64,000 bases of DNA from Bacteroidetes bacterium GWB2_32_14 (GCA_001768235.1 MENK01000008.1:186001-250000); one strand, 5' to 3'. Positions 8,529 through 19,009 are shown, numbered from the stretch's first letter. The notes: generated from the sequence alone by a model not told the origin. A program made the numbers and translations.

Positions 8529-10058
8529 TTATTCCCATTCAATTGTAGCAGGCGGTTTTGAGCTGATATCGTAAACCACCCTGTTTATGCCTTTCACATT
8601 ATTGATTATTTTATTTGAAATATCAGCGAGAAATTCATAAGGTAAGTGCGACCAATCAGCTGTCATACCATCTGTCGATGATACTGCACGTAGTGCCACG
8701 GCATTTTCGTAAGTTCTTTCATCGCCCATAACACCTACTGACTGTACAGGAAGTAAAATAACACCTGCCTGCCAGACTTTTTTATACAAACCGGCTTGCT
8801 TTAAGCCTTCAATAAATATATCGTCAACTTCCTGTAAAATTCTTACTTTCTCGGGAGTTATATCACTTAAAATACGAATAGCCAAACCTGGTCCGGGAAA
8901 AGGATGCCTGTTTAACAATTCATCTTTAATACCTATTGATGTGCCTACTCTGCGAACTTCGTCCTTAAAAAGCAATCGTAAAGGTTCAACCACTTTCAAA
9001 TGCATTTTTTCGGGTAATCCTCCAACATTATGATGCGATTTTATTGTGGCTGATGGGCCATTAACCGAAACAGACTCAATAACATCGGGATAAATTGTTC
9101 CCTGGGCTAACCATTTTACATCTTTTATTTTATGTGCTTCCTGATCGAATACTTCAATAAAAACCCGTCCTATAATTTTGCGTTTTTCTTCGGGCTCTAC
9201 AACACCTTTAAGTTGTGATAAAAATTGATTTTTGGCATCAACTCCTATTACATTTAGTCCCATATCTTTGTATGATTCAAGAACTTTTTCGAATTCATTT
9301 TTTCGTAAAAGGCCATTATCAACAAAAATACAAGTAAGGTTTTTCCCGATAGCTTTATGTAAAAGAACTCCTGCTACAGAAGAATCAACTCCACCCGATA
9401 AACCGAGTAATACTTTATCATTTCCAAGTTTGTTGCGAAGATCTTTTATAGTTTCATCGGCAAAAACGGAAGGTGTCCAATCCTGTTTACAAGCGCAAAT
9501 ACCAACAATAAAGTTTTCGAGCAATTGCTTCCCCTGCTCTGTATGATATACCTCAGGATGAAACTGTATTCCATAGGTTTGTTCATCTATTATTTTAAAA
9601 CCACCAAACTTAACATCCGAAGTGCTTGTAATTACCTGGTAATTATCAGGAACTTTGGTAATCGTATCGCCATGTGACATCCAAACCTGTGAGTTTAATC
9701 CAATTCCTTTCATCAAATCCGAGCCGGAATCAACATAATTTAATCGTGCACGACCATATTCACGATGCTTTGATGGTAAAACTTCGCCACCATAATGATG
9801 AGCCAAAAATTGTGCCCCATAGCAGACTCCCAGTAATGGAAATTTCTTTTTAATATTTGTTAAATCGGGATAAGGTGCATTAGTATCCCTAACTGAGAAT
9901 GGGCTTCCCGATAATATAACACCTTTAGTGTTGTTATCGAGAGCCGGTACTTTATTAAATGGATGAATTTCGCAATATACATTCAGTTCGCGAACACGCC
10001 TGGCAATTAATTGAGTGTATTGTGATCCAAAATCAAGAATAATTATTTTTTCGTGCAT
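8529..10058 (-). CDS. guaA: Glutamine-hydrolysing GMP synthase
   Basis: Makes GMP from XMP, ATP and glutamine, the last step of guanine nucleotide synthesis, in the cytoplasm. 509 residues. The class I amidotransferase domain has nucleophile Cys79 in GVCYGAQ and the His167/Glu169 pair in HPEV. The ATP pyrophosphatase loop GLSGGVDSS is at 219-227, and the protein ends in the canonical dimerisation tail PPATIEWE. It has its own -7 element 33 nt upstream and a terminator downstream, so it is probably monocistronic. Confidence 0.97.
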   Translation of the reverse strand: MHEKIIILDFGSQYTQLIARRVRELNVYCEIHPFNKVPALDNNTKGVILSGSPFSVRDTNAPYPDLTNIKKKFPLLGVCYGAQFLAHHYGGEVLPSKHREYGRARLNYVDSGSDLMKGIGLNSQVWMSHGDTITKVPDNYQVITSTSDVKFGGFKIIDEQTYGIQFHPEVYHTEQGKQLLENFIVGICACKQDWTPSVFADETIKDLRNKLGNDKVLLGLSGGVDSSVAGVLLHKAIGKNLTCIFVDNGLLRKNEFEKVLESYKDMGLNVIGVDAKNQFLSQLKGVVEPEEKRKIIGRVFIEVFDQEAHKIKDVKWLAQGTIYPDVIESVSVNGPSATIKSHHNVGGLPEKMHLKVVEPLRLLFKDEVRRVGTSIGIKDELLNRHPFPGPGLAIRILSDITPEKVRILQEVDDIFIEGLKQAGLYKKVWQAGVILLPVQSVGVMGDERTYENAVALRAVSSTDGMTADWSHLPYEFLADISNKIINNVKGINRVVYDISSKPPATIEWE

Positions 10059-10090
10059 AACTGTTTTTTGTGCAATTTTTCAATTTCACG

Positions 10091-10098
10091 CAAAGATA
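10091..10098 (-). promoter_or_regulatory. Putative -7 element of guaA
   Basis: TATCTTTG on the minus strand matches TAnnTTTG, 33 nt upstream of the guaA ATG in the short gap after rnz. A TTG lies 14 nt further upstream, shorter than the usual spacing. Confidence 0.5.
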
Positions 10099-10134
10099 AT
10101 ATTATTGATTGACAAGTTAAAATTGATATTTTAG

Positions 10135-11058
10135 TTATTCTCTTTCCAGATCAACTTTATGTTTCTCACCATCTTCGGCTGTAACCGTGTTTCCAAAAAC
10201 TGCTTTTGCCTGATTAATTAATAAGCTCAAATCTTTATAACGTGCAGAAAAATGCCCAATTATTAATTTCTTCACGTTTGCCCTATTAGCAATTTTTGCA
10301 GCTTGTTCGGCCGTTGAATGAAAAGTTTCTTTTGCTAATTTTTTAAAGTTATTTGCATACGTTGCTTCATGAAAAAGAATATCAACATTTTGAATGGAGG
10401 GAATTATTTTTTCTGAATAGGCCGTATCGGTACAATAAGCATAAGAACGTTGTTTGTAAGCTGAAAGCGTGAGTTGTGAATTAGGAATCGTATCGTCGCC
10501 AAATTTATAATCACAACCTTCTTTTATTTTATGAATTTCGTTTATAGGAATTTGATACCTTTCAACGACATTCTTTTTAAGGTTTTTTAAATGAGGTTTT
10601 TCTTTAAACAGAAAACCACAACATGGAACACGATGCTTTAAAGGTATTGTTTCAACTGTTATAGCTTTATCTTCATAAATTATTTCACTTTTTTCCGGAT
10701 TTATATTATGAAATATGATTTTATAAGACAGGTTTCGTTCGAAATACCGGATATGTTCTGTTAATATTCGTTCAAGCTCCGAATGAGAATAAATATGAAG
10801 ATCAATTTCTCGTTTAAGTAAATTAAACGTGGATATTAAGCCAAATAATCCAAAAATATGATCCCCGTGAAGGTGGCTAATAAATATGTGATTTATTTTA
10901 CCAAAACGGATTTTATTTCGCCGGAGTTGAATTTGAGTACCTTCGCCGCAGTCGATTAAAAAAAAACGCTCATGTACATTGAGCACATGAGCGGTAAGGT
11001 TTCTTTTAGATGTTGGAACAGCTGAACTGCTCCCTAATATTGTTAGTTCAAATATCAA
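10135..11058 (-). CDS. rnz: Ribonuclease Z
   Basis: 307-residue metallo-beta-lactamase-fold endonuclease that removes 3' trailers from tRNA precursors. The Zn motif SHLHGDH lies at 61-67, with an early GSSSAVPTSKRN motif at 9-20, FHEA near 229 and GHFSARY near 267. Maturation matters here because neither tRNA in the window encodes its CCA. It is 11 nt downstream of the STAS gene on the same strand, suggesting an rpsA-STAS-rnz unit. Length and all motifs are typical. Confidence 0.93.
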   Translation of the reverse strand: MIFELTILGSSSAVPTSKRNLTAHVLNVHERFFLIDCGEGTQIQLRRNKIRFGKINHIFISHLHGDHIFGLFGLISTFNLLKREIDLHIYSHSELERILTEHIRYFERNLSYKIIFHNINPEKSEIIYEDKAITVETIPLKHRVPCCGFLFKEKPHLKNLKKNVVERYQIPINEIHKIKEGCDYKFGDDTIPNSQLTLSAYKQRSYAYCTDTAYSEKIIPSIQNVDILFHEATYANNFKKLAKETFHSTAEQAAKIANRANVKKLIIGHFSARYKDLSLLINQAKAVFGNTVTAEDGEKHKVDLERE

Positions 11059-11069
11059 AATAAGAAATT

Positions 11070-11438
11070 CTATTCTTTATTTTTTTTATTTTCTTCATTA
11101 TCCATAACAATATCAACAGCTTCTTCGGCTGAATAAGCAATATTTAAAACAGTGTCTAACTGCGAAATGGTAATTAACCTGTCAACAGCTTCATTTAAAC
11201 CTGTCAGTACGAAAGTACCATTAGCATTTTTACACAAGCGATTAGCAACAAGAATAGCACTCAAACCAGATGAGTCGCAATAGCGGCAATTACTTAAATC
11301 AAGTATAATGTTTTTTTCTCCTTTACCAGAAATTAAAACCAGTTCGGATTTAAGACTTGGAGCAACATTCGTGTCCAGTTTTTCTTCCATTACTTGAATT
11401 AATGTATATTTTTCCAGTTTTTCAATCTTGAATTCCAT
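11070..11438 (-). CDS. STAS domain protein, anti-sigma factor antagonist type
   Basis: 122 residues with the SpoIIAA/RsbV pattern: a beta strand IILDLSNCRYCDSSGLSAIL (44-63) whose DSSG (55-58) holds Ser57, the position phosphorylated by anti-sigma kinases in SpoIIAA. The C-terminus is highly charged. No partner RsbW-like kinase or PP2C phosphatase is adjacent. It lies between rpsA (29 nt upstream) and rnz (11 nt downstream). With two SiaB-SiaC pairs nearby it may belong to the same style of partner switching, which is inference only. Confidence 0.85.
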   Translation of the reverse strand: MEFKIEKLEKYTLIQVMEEKLDTNVAPSLKSELVLISGKGEKNIILDLSNCRYCDSSGLSAILVANRLCKNANGTFVLTGLNEAVDRLITISQLDTVLNIAYSAEEAVDIVMDNEENKKNKE

Positions 11439-11467
11439 TGTAACTTATTTTAGATTAAAATAACAAA

Positions 11468-13474
11468 CTATTCTGCTGAATCTTCTTGTTTAGTTTCTTT
11501 TTTTGCTTTTGCAGCTTTGGCTTTCTTTTCTTCTTTAGCATCCATCTCAGCTTTTTTCTCAGCTACTTCTTTCTTGTGCTCTTCTTCCATTTCCGTTTTA
11601 AGAGTCGCTAATTCAGATATATCGCCTAAAGTTGTTTTTTCTAAATTTGTTTTTACTTTCTTAACAGCTTTCTTTGTTGCAGTAGTTTTAGCTTTCTTTT
11701 CTGTTTCTTCAGTTTCTTTCTTTTCATCTTCGAAAACTCTACTGTGTGACAAGATAATCTTTTTTGTTGACTTTGAAAACTCTATAACCTTAAATTCTAG
11801 TTTTTCGTCAACTTTTCCTGATTTTCCGTCTTCTTTTACAAGATGTTTAGGGGTAACAAAGCCTTCAACACCATATGGTAAAGCAACAACAGCACCTTTG
11901 TCAAAAACTTCAACAACAGTACCTTCGTGAACTGAACCTATTGTAAATACTGTTTCAAAAACATCCCATGGATTTTCTTCTAATTGTTTATGGCCCAAGC
12001 TAAGTCTTCGGTTTTCTTTATCGATTTCAAGAACTACAACATCGATTTTCTCACCTATTGATGTAAACTCAGCAGGATGTTTAATTTTCTTGGTCCAAGA
12101 AAGGTCTGAAATGTGAATTAAACCATCAACACCTTCTTCTATTTCAACAAATACACCGAAATTCGTGAAGTTGCGAACAGTTGCAGTATGCCTGCTTCCC
12201 ATTGCATATTTTTCGTCTATATTGCTCCAGGGATCAGATTTAAGTTGTTTAATACCTAAAGACATTTTCCTTTCATCTCTGTCGAGAGTAAGAATCTGGG
12301 CTTCGATTTCGTCACCCACTTTTAAGAATTCCTGGGCACTACGTAAATGTTGTGACCATGACATTTCAGAAACGTGGATTAAACCTTCAACGCCTGTTGC
12401 AATTTCAACAAATGCGCCATAATCGGCCATAACAACAACTTTACCTTTTACAGAATCACCCACTTTAAGATCTTTGCTTAATGAATCCCATGGATGAGGA
12501 GTTAATTGTTTTAAGCCTAAGGCAATACGTTTTTTATCGTCATCAAAATCAAGAATTACAACATTTAATTTTTGATCTAATTTAACGATTTCTTCAGGGT
12601 GATTTACACGGCCCCATGATAAATCGGTAATGTGGATTAAACCATCAACACCGCCAAGGTCGATAAATACTCCGTACGAGGTAATATTTTTAACAGTTCC
12701 TTCAAGAACCTGACCTTTTTCAAGTTTTGCAATAATCTCTTTCTTTTGTTGCTCAAGTTCGGCTTCAATAAGCGCTTTATGAGATACAACAACGTTTTTG
12801 AATTCGTGATTAATTTTAACCACTTTAAATTCCATTGTTTTATCAACATAAATATCGTAATCGCGGATAGGTTTCACGTCGATTTGTGAACCTGGCAAGA
12901 AAGCTTCAATACCAAATACATCTACAATCATACCGCCTTTAGTACGGCATTTAATGTATCCCTGGATAATTTCATCTTTTTCGAGAGCTTCGTTAACTCT
13001 GTCCCATGAACGAAGTGCTCTTGCTTTTTTATGTGAAAGTAATAACTGACCGTCTTTGTCTTCCTGGCTTTCAACATATACTTCTACTTTATCCCCAACT
13101 TTTAAGTTTGGGTTGTAACGAAATTCGTTTAAACTGACAACACCTTCAGATTTGTAACCAATGTTAATAACAACCTCGCGTTTGTTCATTGATACTACTG
13201 TTCCATCAATCACTTCATTTTCTGTAATTGTAGAAAGAGTTTTGTCGTAAAGTTTTTCAAACTCGTCTCTTGTTGCTTTTGGGTAAGCACCGCCATCTTT
13301 TCGTGTATTTTCCCAGTCGAATTCTTCGCTTGGAGTGGCGTATTCAATAACAGATTTTACTTCTTTAACTTTTGCTTTTACTTTAGTTTTAGCAGTTTCT
13401 TCAACCACAACCTGTTCCTGCTGCTCAACACTTTCCATTTGTTCTACAGCTTTGTTCTCTTCTTTTTCAGTCAT
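11468..13474 (-). CDS. rpsA: 30S ribosomal protein S1
   Basis: 668 residues with six S1 OB-fold repeats beginning near residues 77, 163, 254, 342, 427 and 515; repeats 3-5 carry the clear G-x-F-V/I-x-hydrophobic and GLIHISDLSW-type signatures. It binds mRNA on the 30S subunit and helps initiation, important in Bacteroidota where Shine-Dalgarno sequences are usually weak. The N-terminal 70 residues and the C-terminal 85 residues are rich in Lys and Glu and probably disordered, longer than in E. coli S1 (557 residues). A -7 element lies 59-66 nt upstream. Confidence 0.96.
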   Translation of the reverse strand: MTEKEENKAVEQMESVEQQEQVVVEETAKTKVKAKVKEVKSVIEYATPSEEFDWENTRKDGGAYPKATRDEFEKLYDKTLSTITENEVIDGTVVSMNKREVVINIGYKSEGVVSLNEFRYNPNLKVGDKVEVYVESQEDKDGQLLLSHKKARALRSWDRVNEALEKDEIIQGYIKCRTKGGMIVDVFGIEAFLPGSQIDVKPIRDYDIYVDKTMEFKVVKINHEFKNVVVSHKALIEAELEQQKKEIIAKLEKGQVLEGTVKNITSYGVFIDLGGVDGLIHITDLSWGRVNHPEEIVKLDQKLNVVILDFDDDKKRIALGLKQLTPHPWDSLSKDLKVGDSVKGKVVVMADYGAFVEIATGVEGLIHVSEMSWSQHLRSAQEFLKVGDEIEAQILTLDRDERKMSLGIKQLKSDPWSNIDEKYAMGSRHTATVRNFTNFGVFVEIEEGVDGLIHISDLSWTKKIKHPAEFTSIGEKIDVVVLEIDKENRRLSLGHKQLEENPWDVFETVFTIGSVHEGTVVEVFDKGAVVALPYGVEGFVTPKHLVKEDGKSGKVDEKLEFKVIEFSKSTKKIILSHSRVFEDEKKETEETEKKAKTTATKKAVKKVKTNLEKTTLGDISELATLKTEMEEEHKKEVAEKKAEMDAKEEKKAKAAKAKKETKQEDSAE

Positions 13475-13532
13475 TTAATTTAATTAATTACTTTTAATAG
13501 GTTAGACATTATTTATAGTTTTATTCAGACTG

Positions 13533-13540
13533 CAAAAGTA
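13533..13540 (-). promoter_or_regulatory. Putative -7 element of rpsA
   Basis: TACTTTTG on the minus strand fits TAnnTTTG, about 60 nt upstream of the rpsA ATG. The -33 position has no TTG. Confidence 0.45.
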
Positions 13541-13796
13541 TAATTTTTATTTAATTATTTAAAAATAAAGATACTAAAAAACCTTTCAAAGGTCAATCAT
13601 TAAAAAATCAGGCTTACTATTTTTTAATAAAATCAATATTTACAAGCTATAAGAATTATAACGTTATTTAAATATATGTTTTACAGCAATAATTTTTTGA
13701 TGAACAGCTGTTTAATTTATAAAAAACAAATTCAATACAATCAAATAAAAATATAATACAGGCTGATATATTAAAACATCAGCTTTTTCTTATATT

Positions 13797-13804
13797 TACC
13801 TTTG
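13797..13804 (+). promoter_or_regulatory. Putative -7 element of the nucleotide-sugar operon
   Basis: TACCTTTG fits TAnnTTTG, 67 nt upstream of the first gene of the operon. No -33 TTG is visible. Confidence 0.45.
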
Positions 13805-13871
13805 TAAATAATCTTCTATACATAAAAAAAGCATAATTTTAAAACCCAAAAAGTAATTCATATTTCAAGTA

Positions 13872-14807
13872 ATGAAAAAAATATTAGTAACCGGTGGAGC
13901 AGGTTTTATTGGTTCACATCTTTGTGAAAGGCTTTTAAATGAAGGAAATGAAGTAATTTGTCTCGACAATTTTTTTACGGGAAATAGAAAGAATGTAGTT
14001 CACTTACTTAGCAATCCGTATTTTGAATTAATCAGGCACGATATAACTATGCCGTTTTTTGTAGAAGTTGACGAGATTTATAACCTGGCCTGTCCGGCTT
14101 CACCAATACATTACCAGCATAACCCGATAAAAACAATAAAAACATCGGTTATGGGCGCTATAAATATGCTGGGATTGGCAAAACGTATAAAAGCCAAAGT
14201 ATTGCAAGCATCAACAAGCGAAGTTTATGGTGACCCAATTATTCATCCACAAACCGAAGATTACTGGGGCAACTGCAACCCAATTGGAAAACGTTCGTGT
14301 TACGACGAGGGAAAACGATGTGCCGAATCATTATTTGTAAATTATCACTATCAGAACAATGTACGAATAAAAATTGCCCGTATTTTTAATACCTATGGCC
14401 CCGGAATGAGTGCAAACGATGGTCGTGTAGTCTCAAATTTTATTGTTCAGGCCTTAAAAAATCAGGATATAACAATTTTTGGAGAAGGTAAACAAACCCG
14501 CAGTTTTCAGTATATTGACGATCTGGTAGAGGGTTTAATCCGGTTAATGAATACCGGTGACAACATTACTGGCCCTGTAAATATCGGAAACCCTGATGAA
14601 TTTACAATACTCGAACTTGCCGAACAAGTTTTAAAAATTACAGGTTCAGGATCAAAAATTGTTCATCTTCCTTTACCCGAAGACGACCCGACACAGAGAC
14701 AACCCGACATAAGCCAGGCTAAAAAAATTCTTAACAACTGGTATCCAAAAGTAAAACTGAACGAAGGTCTAATAAAAACTGTTGAATATTTTAAACATAA
14801 TAGTTAA
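13872..14807 (+). CDS. UDP-glucuronate decarboxylase (UDP-xylose synthase type SDR)
   Basis: 311-residue extended short-chain dehydrogenase. NAD-binding GGAGFIG is at 8-14; the UXS signature [11 protein letters not shown] is at 72-82; the active site is SEVYGDP (116-122) with Tyr144-x3-Lys148 in RSCYDEGKR. These distinguish it from dTDP-glucose 4,6-dehydratase. It should convert UDP-glucuronate to UDP-xylose. It opens an operon with rfbA, rfbC and rfbD, occupying the place where rfbB is usually found; the dehydratase the pathway needs is not in the window. Confidence 0.88.
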   Translation: MKKILVTGGAGFIGSHLCERLLNEGNEVICLDNFFTGNRKNVVHLLSNPYFELIRHDITMPFFVEVDEIYNLACPASPIHYQHNPIKTIKTSVMGAINMLGLAKRIKAKVLQASTSEVYGDPIIHPQTEDYWGNCNPIGKRSCYDEGKRCAESLFVNYHYQNNVRIKIARIFNTYGPGMSANDGRVVSNFIVQALKNQDITIFGEGKQTRSFQYIDDLVEGLIRLMNTGDNITGPVNIGNPDEFTILELAEQVLKITGSGSKIVHLPLPEDDPTQRQPDISQAKKILNNWYPKVKLNEGLIKTVEYFKHNS

Positions 14808-14811
14808 AAAA

Positions 14812-15678
14812 ATGAAAGGAATAATACTCGCCGGAGGAGCCGGTACCCGGTTATATCCAATAACCAAAAGCATTTCGAAACAAATCATTCCAATTTATGA
14901 TAAGCCCATGATTTATTACCCTCTTTCGGTTTTAATGCTGGCGGGAATCAGGGAGATTTTAATTATATCTACACCAAAAGATATTCATTTGTATGAGGAT
15001 TTACTGGGAAACGGGAATCAATTGGGATTAAGTATTTCATACGAAATTCAACCTTCTCCCGACGGACTTGCCCAGGCATTTATAATTGGTGAAAAGTTTA
15101 TCGGAAAAGATAACGTTTGCCTTATTTTAGGTGATAACATCTATTATGGTTACGGGTTTAGTAAAATACTTGAACATGCCGCAAATAATAAAGATGGCGC
15201 CGTAGTTTTCGGGTATTATGTTAACGATCCTCAGCGATACGGCGTTGTTGAATTCGATAGTTCGGGTCAGGCAATTAGTTTAGAAGAAAAACCTGAGAAA
15301 CCAAAATCGAATTATGCTGTAACAGGTTTGTATTTTTATTCGAACGATGTAATTGACAAAGCAAAAAACCTTAAACCCAGTAAACGTGGCGAGTTAGAAA
15401 TAACAGACCTAAACAGGTTGTACTTAAACGAAAAAAGGTTGCAAGTAGAATTACTGGGACGTGGTTTTGCCTGGCTCGACACAGGTACACACGAAAGCCT
15501 TTTGCAAGCATCAAATTATATTTCTACTATTGAACAGCGGCAAGGATTAAAAATTGCATGTATCGAAGAAATAGCTTACAAAAAAGGATTTATAAATAAA
15601 GAAGAGCTTTTACAACTTGGAAATGAATTAAAGAATAACCAATACGGGCAATACCTGGTTAAGATTGCAAACGAATAA
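14812..15678 (+). CDS. rfbA: Glucose-1-phosphate thymidylyltransferase
   Basis: 288 residues from the ATG at 14812, which gives the conserved N-terminus [14 protein letters not shown]; an upstream ATG at 14782 lies inside the previous gene and would add a poor 10-residue tail. The nucleotidyltransferase motif [17 protein letters not shown] starts at residue 8, with LGDNIYYG near 107 and [10 protein letters not shown] near 158. It forms dTDP-glucose, the first step toward dTDP-L-rhamnose. It starts 4 nt after the decarboxylase stop. Confidence 0.95.
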   Translation: MKGIILAGGAGTRLYPITKSISKQIIPIYDKPMIYYPLSVLMLAGIREILIISTPKDIHLYEDLLGNGNQLGLSISYEIQPSPDGLAQAFIIGEKFIGKDNVCLILGDNIYYGYGFSKILEHAANNKDGAVVFGYYVNDPQRYGVVEFDSSGQAISLEEKPEKPKSNYAVTGLYFYSNDVIDKAKNLKPSKRGELEITDLNRLYLNEKRLQVELLGRGFAWLDTGTHESLLQASNYISTIEQRQGLKIACIEEIAYKKGFINKEELLQLGNELKNNQYGQYLVKIANE

Positions 15679-15690
15679 ATTATTGAAGCT

Positions 15691-16242
15691 ATGCAGATAT
15701 TAACTACAGACATCCAGGGGCTACTTATCATTAAACCCCATGTTTTTGAAGATTCAAGGGGTTACTTTTTCGAGAGTTACAATAAAAAGAAGCTGGAACA
15801 ATATATTCCTGTTGATTTTGTCCAAGACAATCAATCAAAATCAGTATTTGGAACAATCCGTGGTTTGCACTACCAACTGGCACCATTTTCTCAATCTAAA
15901 CTGGTTCGGGTTTTACAAGGCAGAATATATGACGTTGCCATTGATATCAGGGAAAAATCCCCAACTTATGGAAAACATTTTGGAATAGAACTCACGTGCG
16001 AGAATAAAACACAACTATATATCCCACATGGATTTGCACATGGGTTCTCAGTTTTAAGCGAAACAGCAATTGTTCTTTATAAGACCGATGGTTTTTACGA
16101 ATCCGGTTCAGAGAGAGGCATTAATTTTAATGATTCATTTTTAAATATAGATTGGAAAATTGACACAGATAAAGCCATTGTATCTCCAAAAGATAAGGTT
16201 TTACCATCTTTTTGTGATGCTGAAAAAAACTTTAACTTCTAA
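15691..16242 (+). CDS. rfbC: dTDP-4-dehydrorhamnose 3,5-epimerase
   Basis: 183-residue cupin-fold epimerase. The catalytic His60 lies in TIRGLHYQ (55-62), with Lys70 in the following strand and the conserved IPHGFAHGF (111-119). It epimerises C3 and C5 of dTDP-4-dehydro-6-deoxyglucose. It starts 12 nt after rfbA and 12 nt before rfbD, clearly one operon. Length is standard for the family. Confidence 0.95.
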   Translation: MQILTTDIQGLLIIKPHVFEDSRGYFFESYNKKKLEQYIPVDFVQDNQSKSVFGTIRGLHYQLAPFSQSKLVRVLQGRIYDVAIDIREKSPTYGKHFGIELTCENKTQLYIPHGFAHGFSVLSETAIVLYKTDGFYESGSERGINFNDSFLNIDWKIDTDKAIVSPKDKVLPSFCDAEKNFNF

Positions 16243-16254
16243 ATAAATACAAAG

Positions 16255-17136
16255 ATGAGTACGTTAAACATTTTAGTTACGGGAGCCAACGGCCAGTTGG
16301 GAAGCGAATTAAAATATATTTATAATTCAGGGAATTTCAAAACAGGAACCTCTGTTAATGTAGTTTTTACCGATATTGATACTCTTGACATAACAAATAC
16401 CATATTTCTAAAAAAATTCTTACAAGATCATTCTTTTGATTATATTATTAACTGTGCTGCTTATACCCAGGTTGACAAAGCAGAAACCGACTCTGAAAAT
16501 GCGTTTATTATAAATTCAAAATGTGTAAAAAGTATTATTGATTCAATAAAAGCATATAATACCCGGTTCATCCATATTTCAACCGACTATGTTTTTGACG
16601 GAGAAAACTATATTCCTTACACCGAAGAAAATCAGACAAATCCGCAATCGGTTTATGGAAAATCGAAAGAAGAAGGTGAAAAAATTGCATTAACATATAA
16701 TAATACTATAGTAATTCGTACATCCTGGCTATATTCGAGCTTTGGAAATAATTTTGCAAAAACAATACATAAATATTGTAAAGAAAAAAATGAATTAAAT
16801 GTAGTATTCGACCAGGTTGGGACACCAACCTACGCACGCGATTTAGCAAATGCTATTATTCAAATTATTGATCAATCTGTAAATCATAAAAATTTTGTTC
16901 CCGGAATTTATCATTATTCCAACGAGGGAGTTTGCAGCTGGTACGATTTTGCACGTGCAATTGCAATTAAATCGTACTCAAATTGTAAAATCAATCCTAT
17001 TGAATCAAAAGATTATCCTACACCGGTAAAACGCCCATTTTATAGCGTACTGAATAAGAGTAAAATAAAATCTATTTATAATTTGAACATCCCTCATTGG
17101 GAAGATAGTTTAAATGAATTTTTTAAATGTATTTAA
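16255..17136 (+). CDS. rfbD: dTDP-4-dehydrorhamnose reductase
   Basis: 293 residues. NAD(P)-binding GANGQLG at 10-16, STDYVFDG near 109-116, and the catalytic Tyr134-x3-Lys138 in VYGKSKEEGE. It reduces the 4-keto intermediate to dTDP-L-rhamnose, the donor for O-antigen or capsule rhamnose. It is the last gene of the sugar cluster proper; the next gene, a phosphohexomutase, is 67 nt on and could supply glucose-1-phosphate. Confidence 0.94.
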   Translation: MSTLNILVTGANGQLGSELKYIYNSGNFKTGTSVNVVFTDIDTLDITNTIFLKKFLQDHSFDYIINCAAYTQVDKAETDSENAFIINSKCVKSIIDSIKAYNTRFIHISTDYVFDGENYIPYTEENQTNPQSVYGKSKEEGEKIALTYNNTIVIRTSWLYSSFGNNFAKTIHKYCKEKNELNVVFDQVGTPTYARDLANAIIQIIDQSVNHKNFVPGIYHYSNEGVCSWYDFARAIAIKSYSNCKINPIESKDYPTPVKRPFYSVLNKSKIKSIYNLNIPHWEDSLNEFFKCI

Positions 17137-17203
17137 TTTACTATTACAGCTTAACAACTTTCTTAAAAATTGATATTTGATTTAATTCTTAAAAAATACT
17201 ATT

Positions 17204-18949
17204 ATGGCCGATAGAGAATTAGTACAACAAGTAAGGGAAAAGGCCAATAAATGGCTTAAATCCGGTATTGATCAGGAATCGAAAAGGCAAATTGAGAATT
17301 TGCTTAACAACGATCAAGATGAACTCATTGAATCATTTTATAAGGATTTGGAATTTGGCACCGGGGGTTTACGCGGAATAATGGGTATAGGGACAAACCG
17401 GGTAAATATTTATACTGTTGGAATGGCAACCCAGGGTTTAAGCAACTACCTGAAGCAACAGTTTTCAGAAATGAAACAAATAAAAGTAGCTATTGCCTAT
17501 GATTCACGAAACAACAGCCGGTTATTTGCAGAAAAAACAGCAAGTGTATTCTCTGCGAATGGAATTAAAGCTTATTTATTCGAGAGCCTCCGCCCTACCC
17601 CTGAATTATCATTTGCAATAAGGCATTTAAAGTGCCAGAGTGGCGTTGTTATTACTGCATCACATAATCCAAAAGAATATAACGGGTATAAAGCATACTG
17701 GGATGATGGCGGCCAGATAATCAGCCCACACGATAAAAACATTATTGCCGAAGTACAAAAAATCAATAAAATAAGTGATGTGCTATTCGACACATCAATG
17801 AAAAACGTTGAAATCATAGGGGAAAAGACAGATTTTGAGTACGTTAAAGAATTAGTAAAATTATCTCTGAATCCTGAAATCATAAAAAAACATAAGGATT
17901 TAAAAATTGTTTACACTCCCATTCATGGTTCTGGAGTTAATTTGGTTCCCCGGGTTTTAAAAGAATATGGGTTTGAAAATATCATTTCAGTTCAGGAGCA
18001 AAATATTCCCGATGGTAATTTCCCAACAGTAAAATCGCCAAATCCCGAAGAACCTGCTGCTTTACAAATGGCTATTGAAAAAGCAAAAAAAGTAAATGCA
18101 GATATTGTTATGGCTACCGACCCCGATGGGGATCGTGTTGGAATAGCCGTTAAAGATTTAAAAGGTGATTTTGTTTTACTTAACGGAAACCAGACTGCTG
18201 CTTTGCTTTTAAATTACCTGATATCGCAATGGAAAGAAAAAGGAAAACTGAAAGGAAAAGAATATATTGTAAAAACCATAGTTACCTCGGAAATATTAAC
18301 CGAAATAGCCCAGAAATATAAGGTTGAATATTTCGATGTACTCACCGGGTTTAAATACATTGCCGACATTATAAAACAAAACGAGGGAAAGAAAAAATTT
18401 ATAGGCGGAGGCGAAGAAAGCTACGGTTATTTAGCCGGGGAATTTGTTCGCGACAAAGATGCAGTAATGTCATGTGCCCTGATTGCTGAAACGGCGGCAT
18501 TTATTAAAAATCAAAACAAAACACTTTACGAAGCTTTAATCGATATTTATATTGAGTTTGGATTTTATAAAGAAACCCTTATTTCATTAGTAAGAAAAGG
18601 CAAATCGGGCGACGAAGAAATTAAGAAAATGATGGAAGATTACAGGAACAGTCCCCCGCAAACCATTAACAACTCAAACGTAATGCTGATACACGACTTT
18701 TTGAAACAAAAAACCTTCGACCAGATCAGTCATTTACGATACGATATCAATTTACCAAAATCGGATGTTTTGCAATTTATATTGCACGACGGGACTAAAA
18801 TTTCTATTCGCCCATCGGGTACTGAGCCTAAAATTAAATTCTACTTCGGAGTAAAAGAGAAACTCGATAAACGGGAAGATTTTGAAAAAGTAAATACCTT
18901 GCTTGATGAGAAAATAAAGAATATTATAAAATCGTTAAATATTAAATAA
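17204..18949 (+). CDS. Alpha-phosphoglucomutase/phosphomannomutase (PgcA type)
   Basis: 581-residue alpha-D-phosphohexomutase, the long form typical of Bacteroidota and Bacillus PgcA. The phosphoserine loop is TASHNPKEYNG with Ser153; metal-binding DPDGDRVG lies near 306-313; the sugar loop GGEESYGYL near 403; the phosphate-binding RPSGTEPKIK near 537. It interconverts glucose-6-P and glucose-1-P and so feeds the adjacent thymidylyltransferase. No N-terminal signal; cytoplasmic. Substrate preference for glucose over mannose is inferred from length and context. Confidence 0.92.
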   Translation: MADRELVQQVREKANKWLKSGIDQESKRQIENLLNNDQDELIESFYKDLEFGTGGLRGIMGIGTNRVNIYTVGMATQGLSNYLKQQFSEMKQIKVAIAYDSRNNSRLFAEKTASVFSANGIKAYLFESLRPTPELSFAIRHLKCQSGVVITASHNPKEYNGYKAYWDDGGQIISPHDKNIIAEVQKINKISDVLFDTSMKNVEIIGEKTDFEYVKELVKLSLNPEIIKKHKDLKIVYTPIHGSGVNLVPRVLKEYGFENIISVQEQNIPDGNFPTVKSPNPEEPAALQMAIEKAKKVNADIVMATDPDGDRVGIAVKDLKGDFVLLNGNQTAALLLNYLISQWKEKGKLKGKEYIVKTIVTSEILTEIAQKYKVEYFDVLTGFKYIADIIKQNEGKKKFIGGGEESYGYLAGEFVRDKDAVMSCALIAETAAFIKNQNKTLYEALIDIYIEFGFYKETLISLVRKGKSGDEEIKKMMEDYRNSPPQTINNSNVMLIHDFLKQKTFDQISHLRYDINLPKSDVLQFILHDGTKISIRPSGTEPKIKFYFGVKEKLDKREDFEKVNTLLDEKIKNIIKSLNIK

Positions 18950-19009
18950 CTGTGAATAGTGAATCGAATATGACATATAATTAATCACTATTCACTAATA
19001 ACCAAAAAA

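Larger units (their letters stand above)
13475..13871. other. 397-bp divergent intergenic region
   Basis: AT-rich spacer between rpsA and the sugar operon. It holds a -7 element for each side (listed separately), a 10-bp AT inverted repeat (13599-13608 with 13619-13628), and a 6-bp GCTGAT/ATCAGC hairpin followed by a T-run (13762-13788). No coding pattern was seen. Confidence 0.6.

Noticed and set aside
11447-11464. Palindrome TTATTTTA-GA-TAAAATAA-type between rpsA and the STAS gene
   Set aside because: It consists only of A-T pairs and lies in a 29-nt intergenic spacer; too weak to call a terminator.
11517-11930. 137-codon plus-strand open frame antisense to rpsA
   Set aside because: It is a shadow of the Lys/Glu-rich rpsA C-terminus; the Ser/Phe-rich translation is what the complement of such codons gives.
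18952-18995. Inverted repeat GTGAATAGTGA/TCACTATTCAC as terminator
   Set aside because: The 11-bp arms are 22 nt apart and AT-rich, and no T-run follows; mentioned only with the neighbouring gene.
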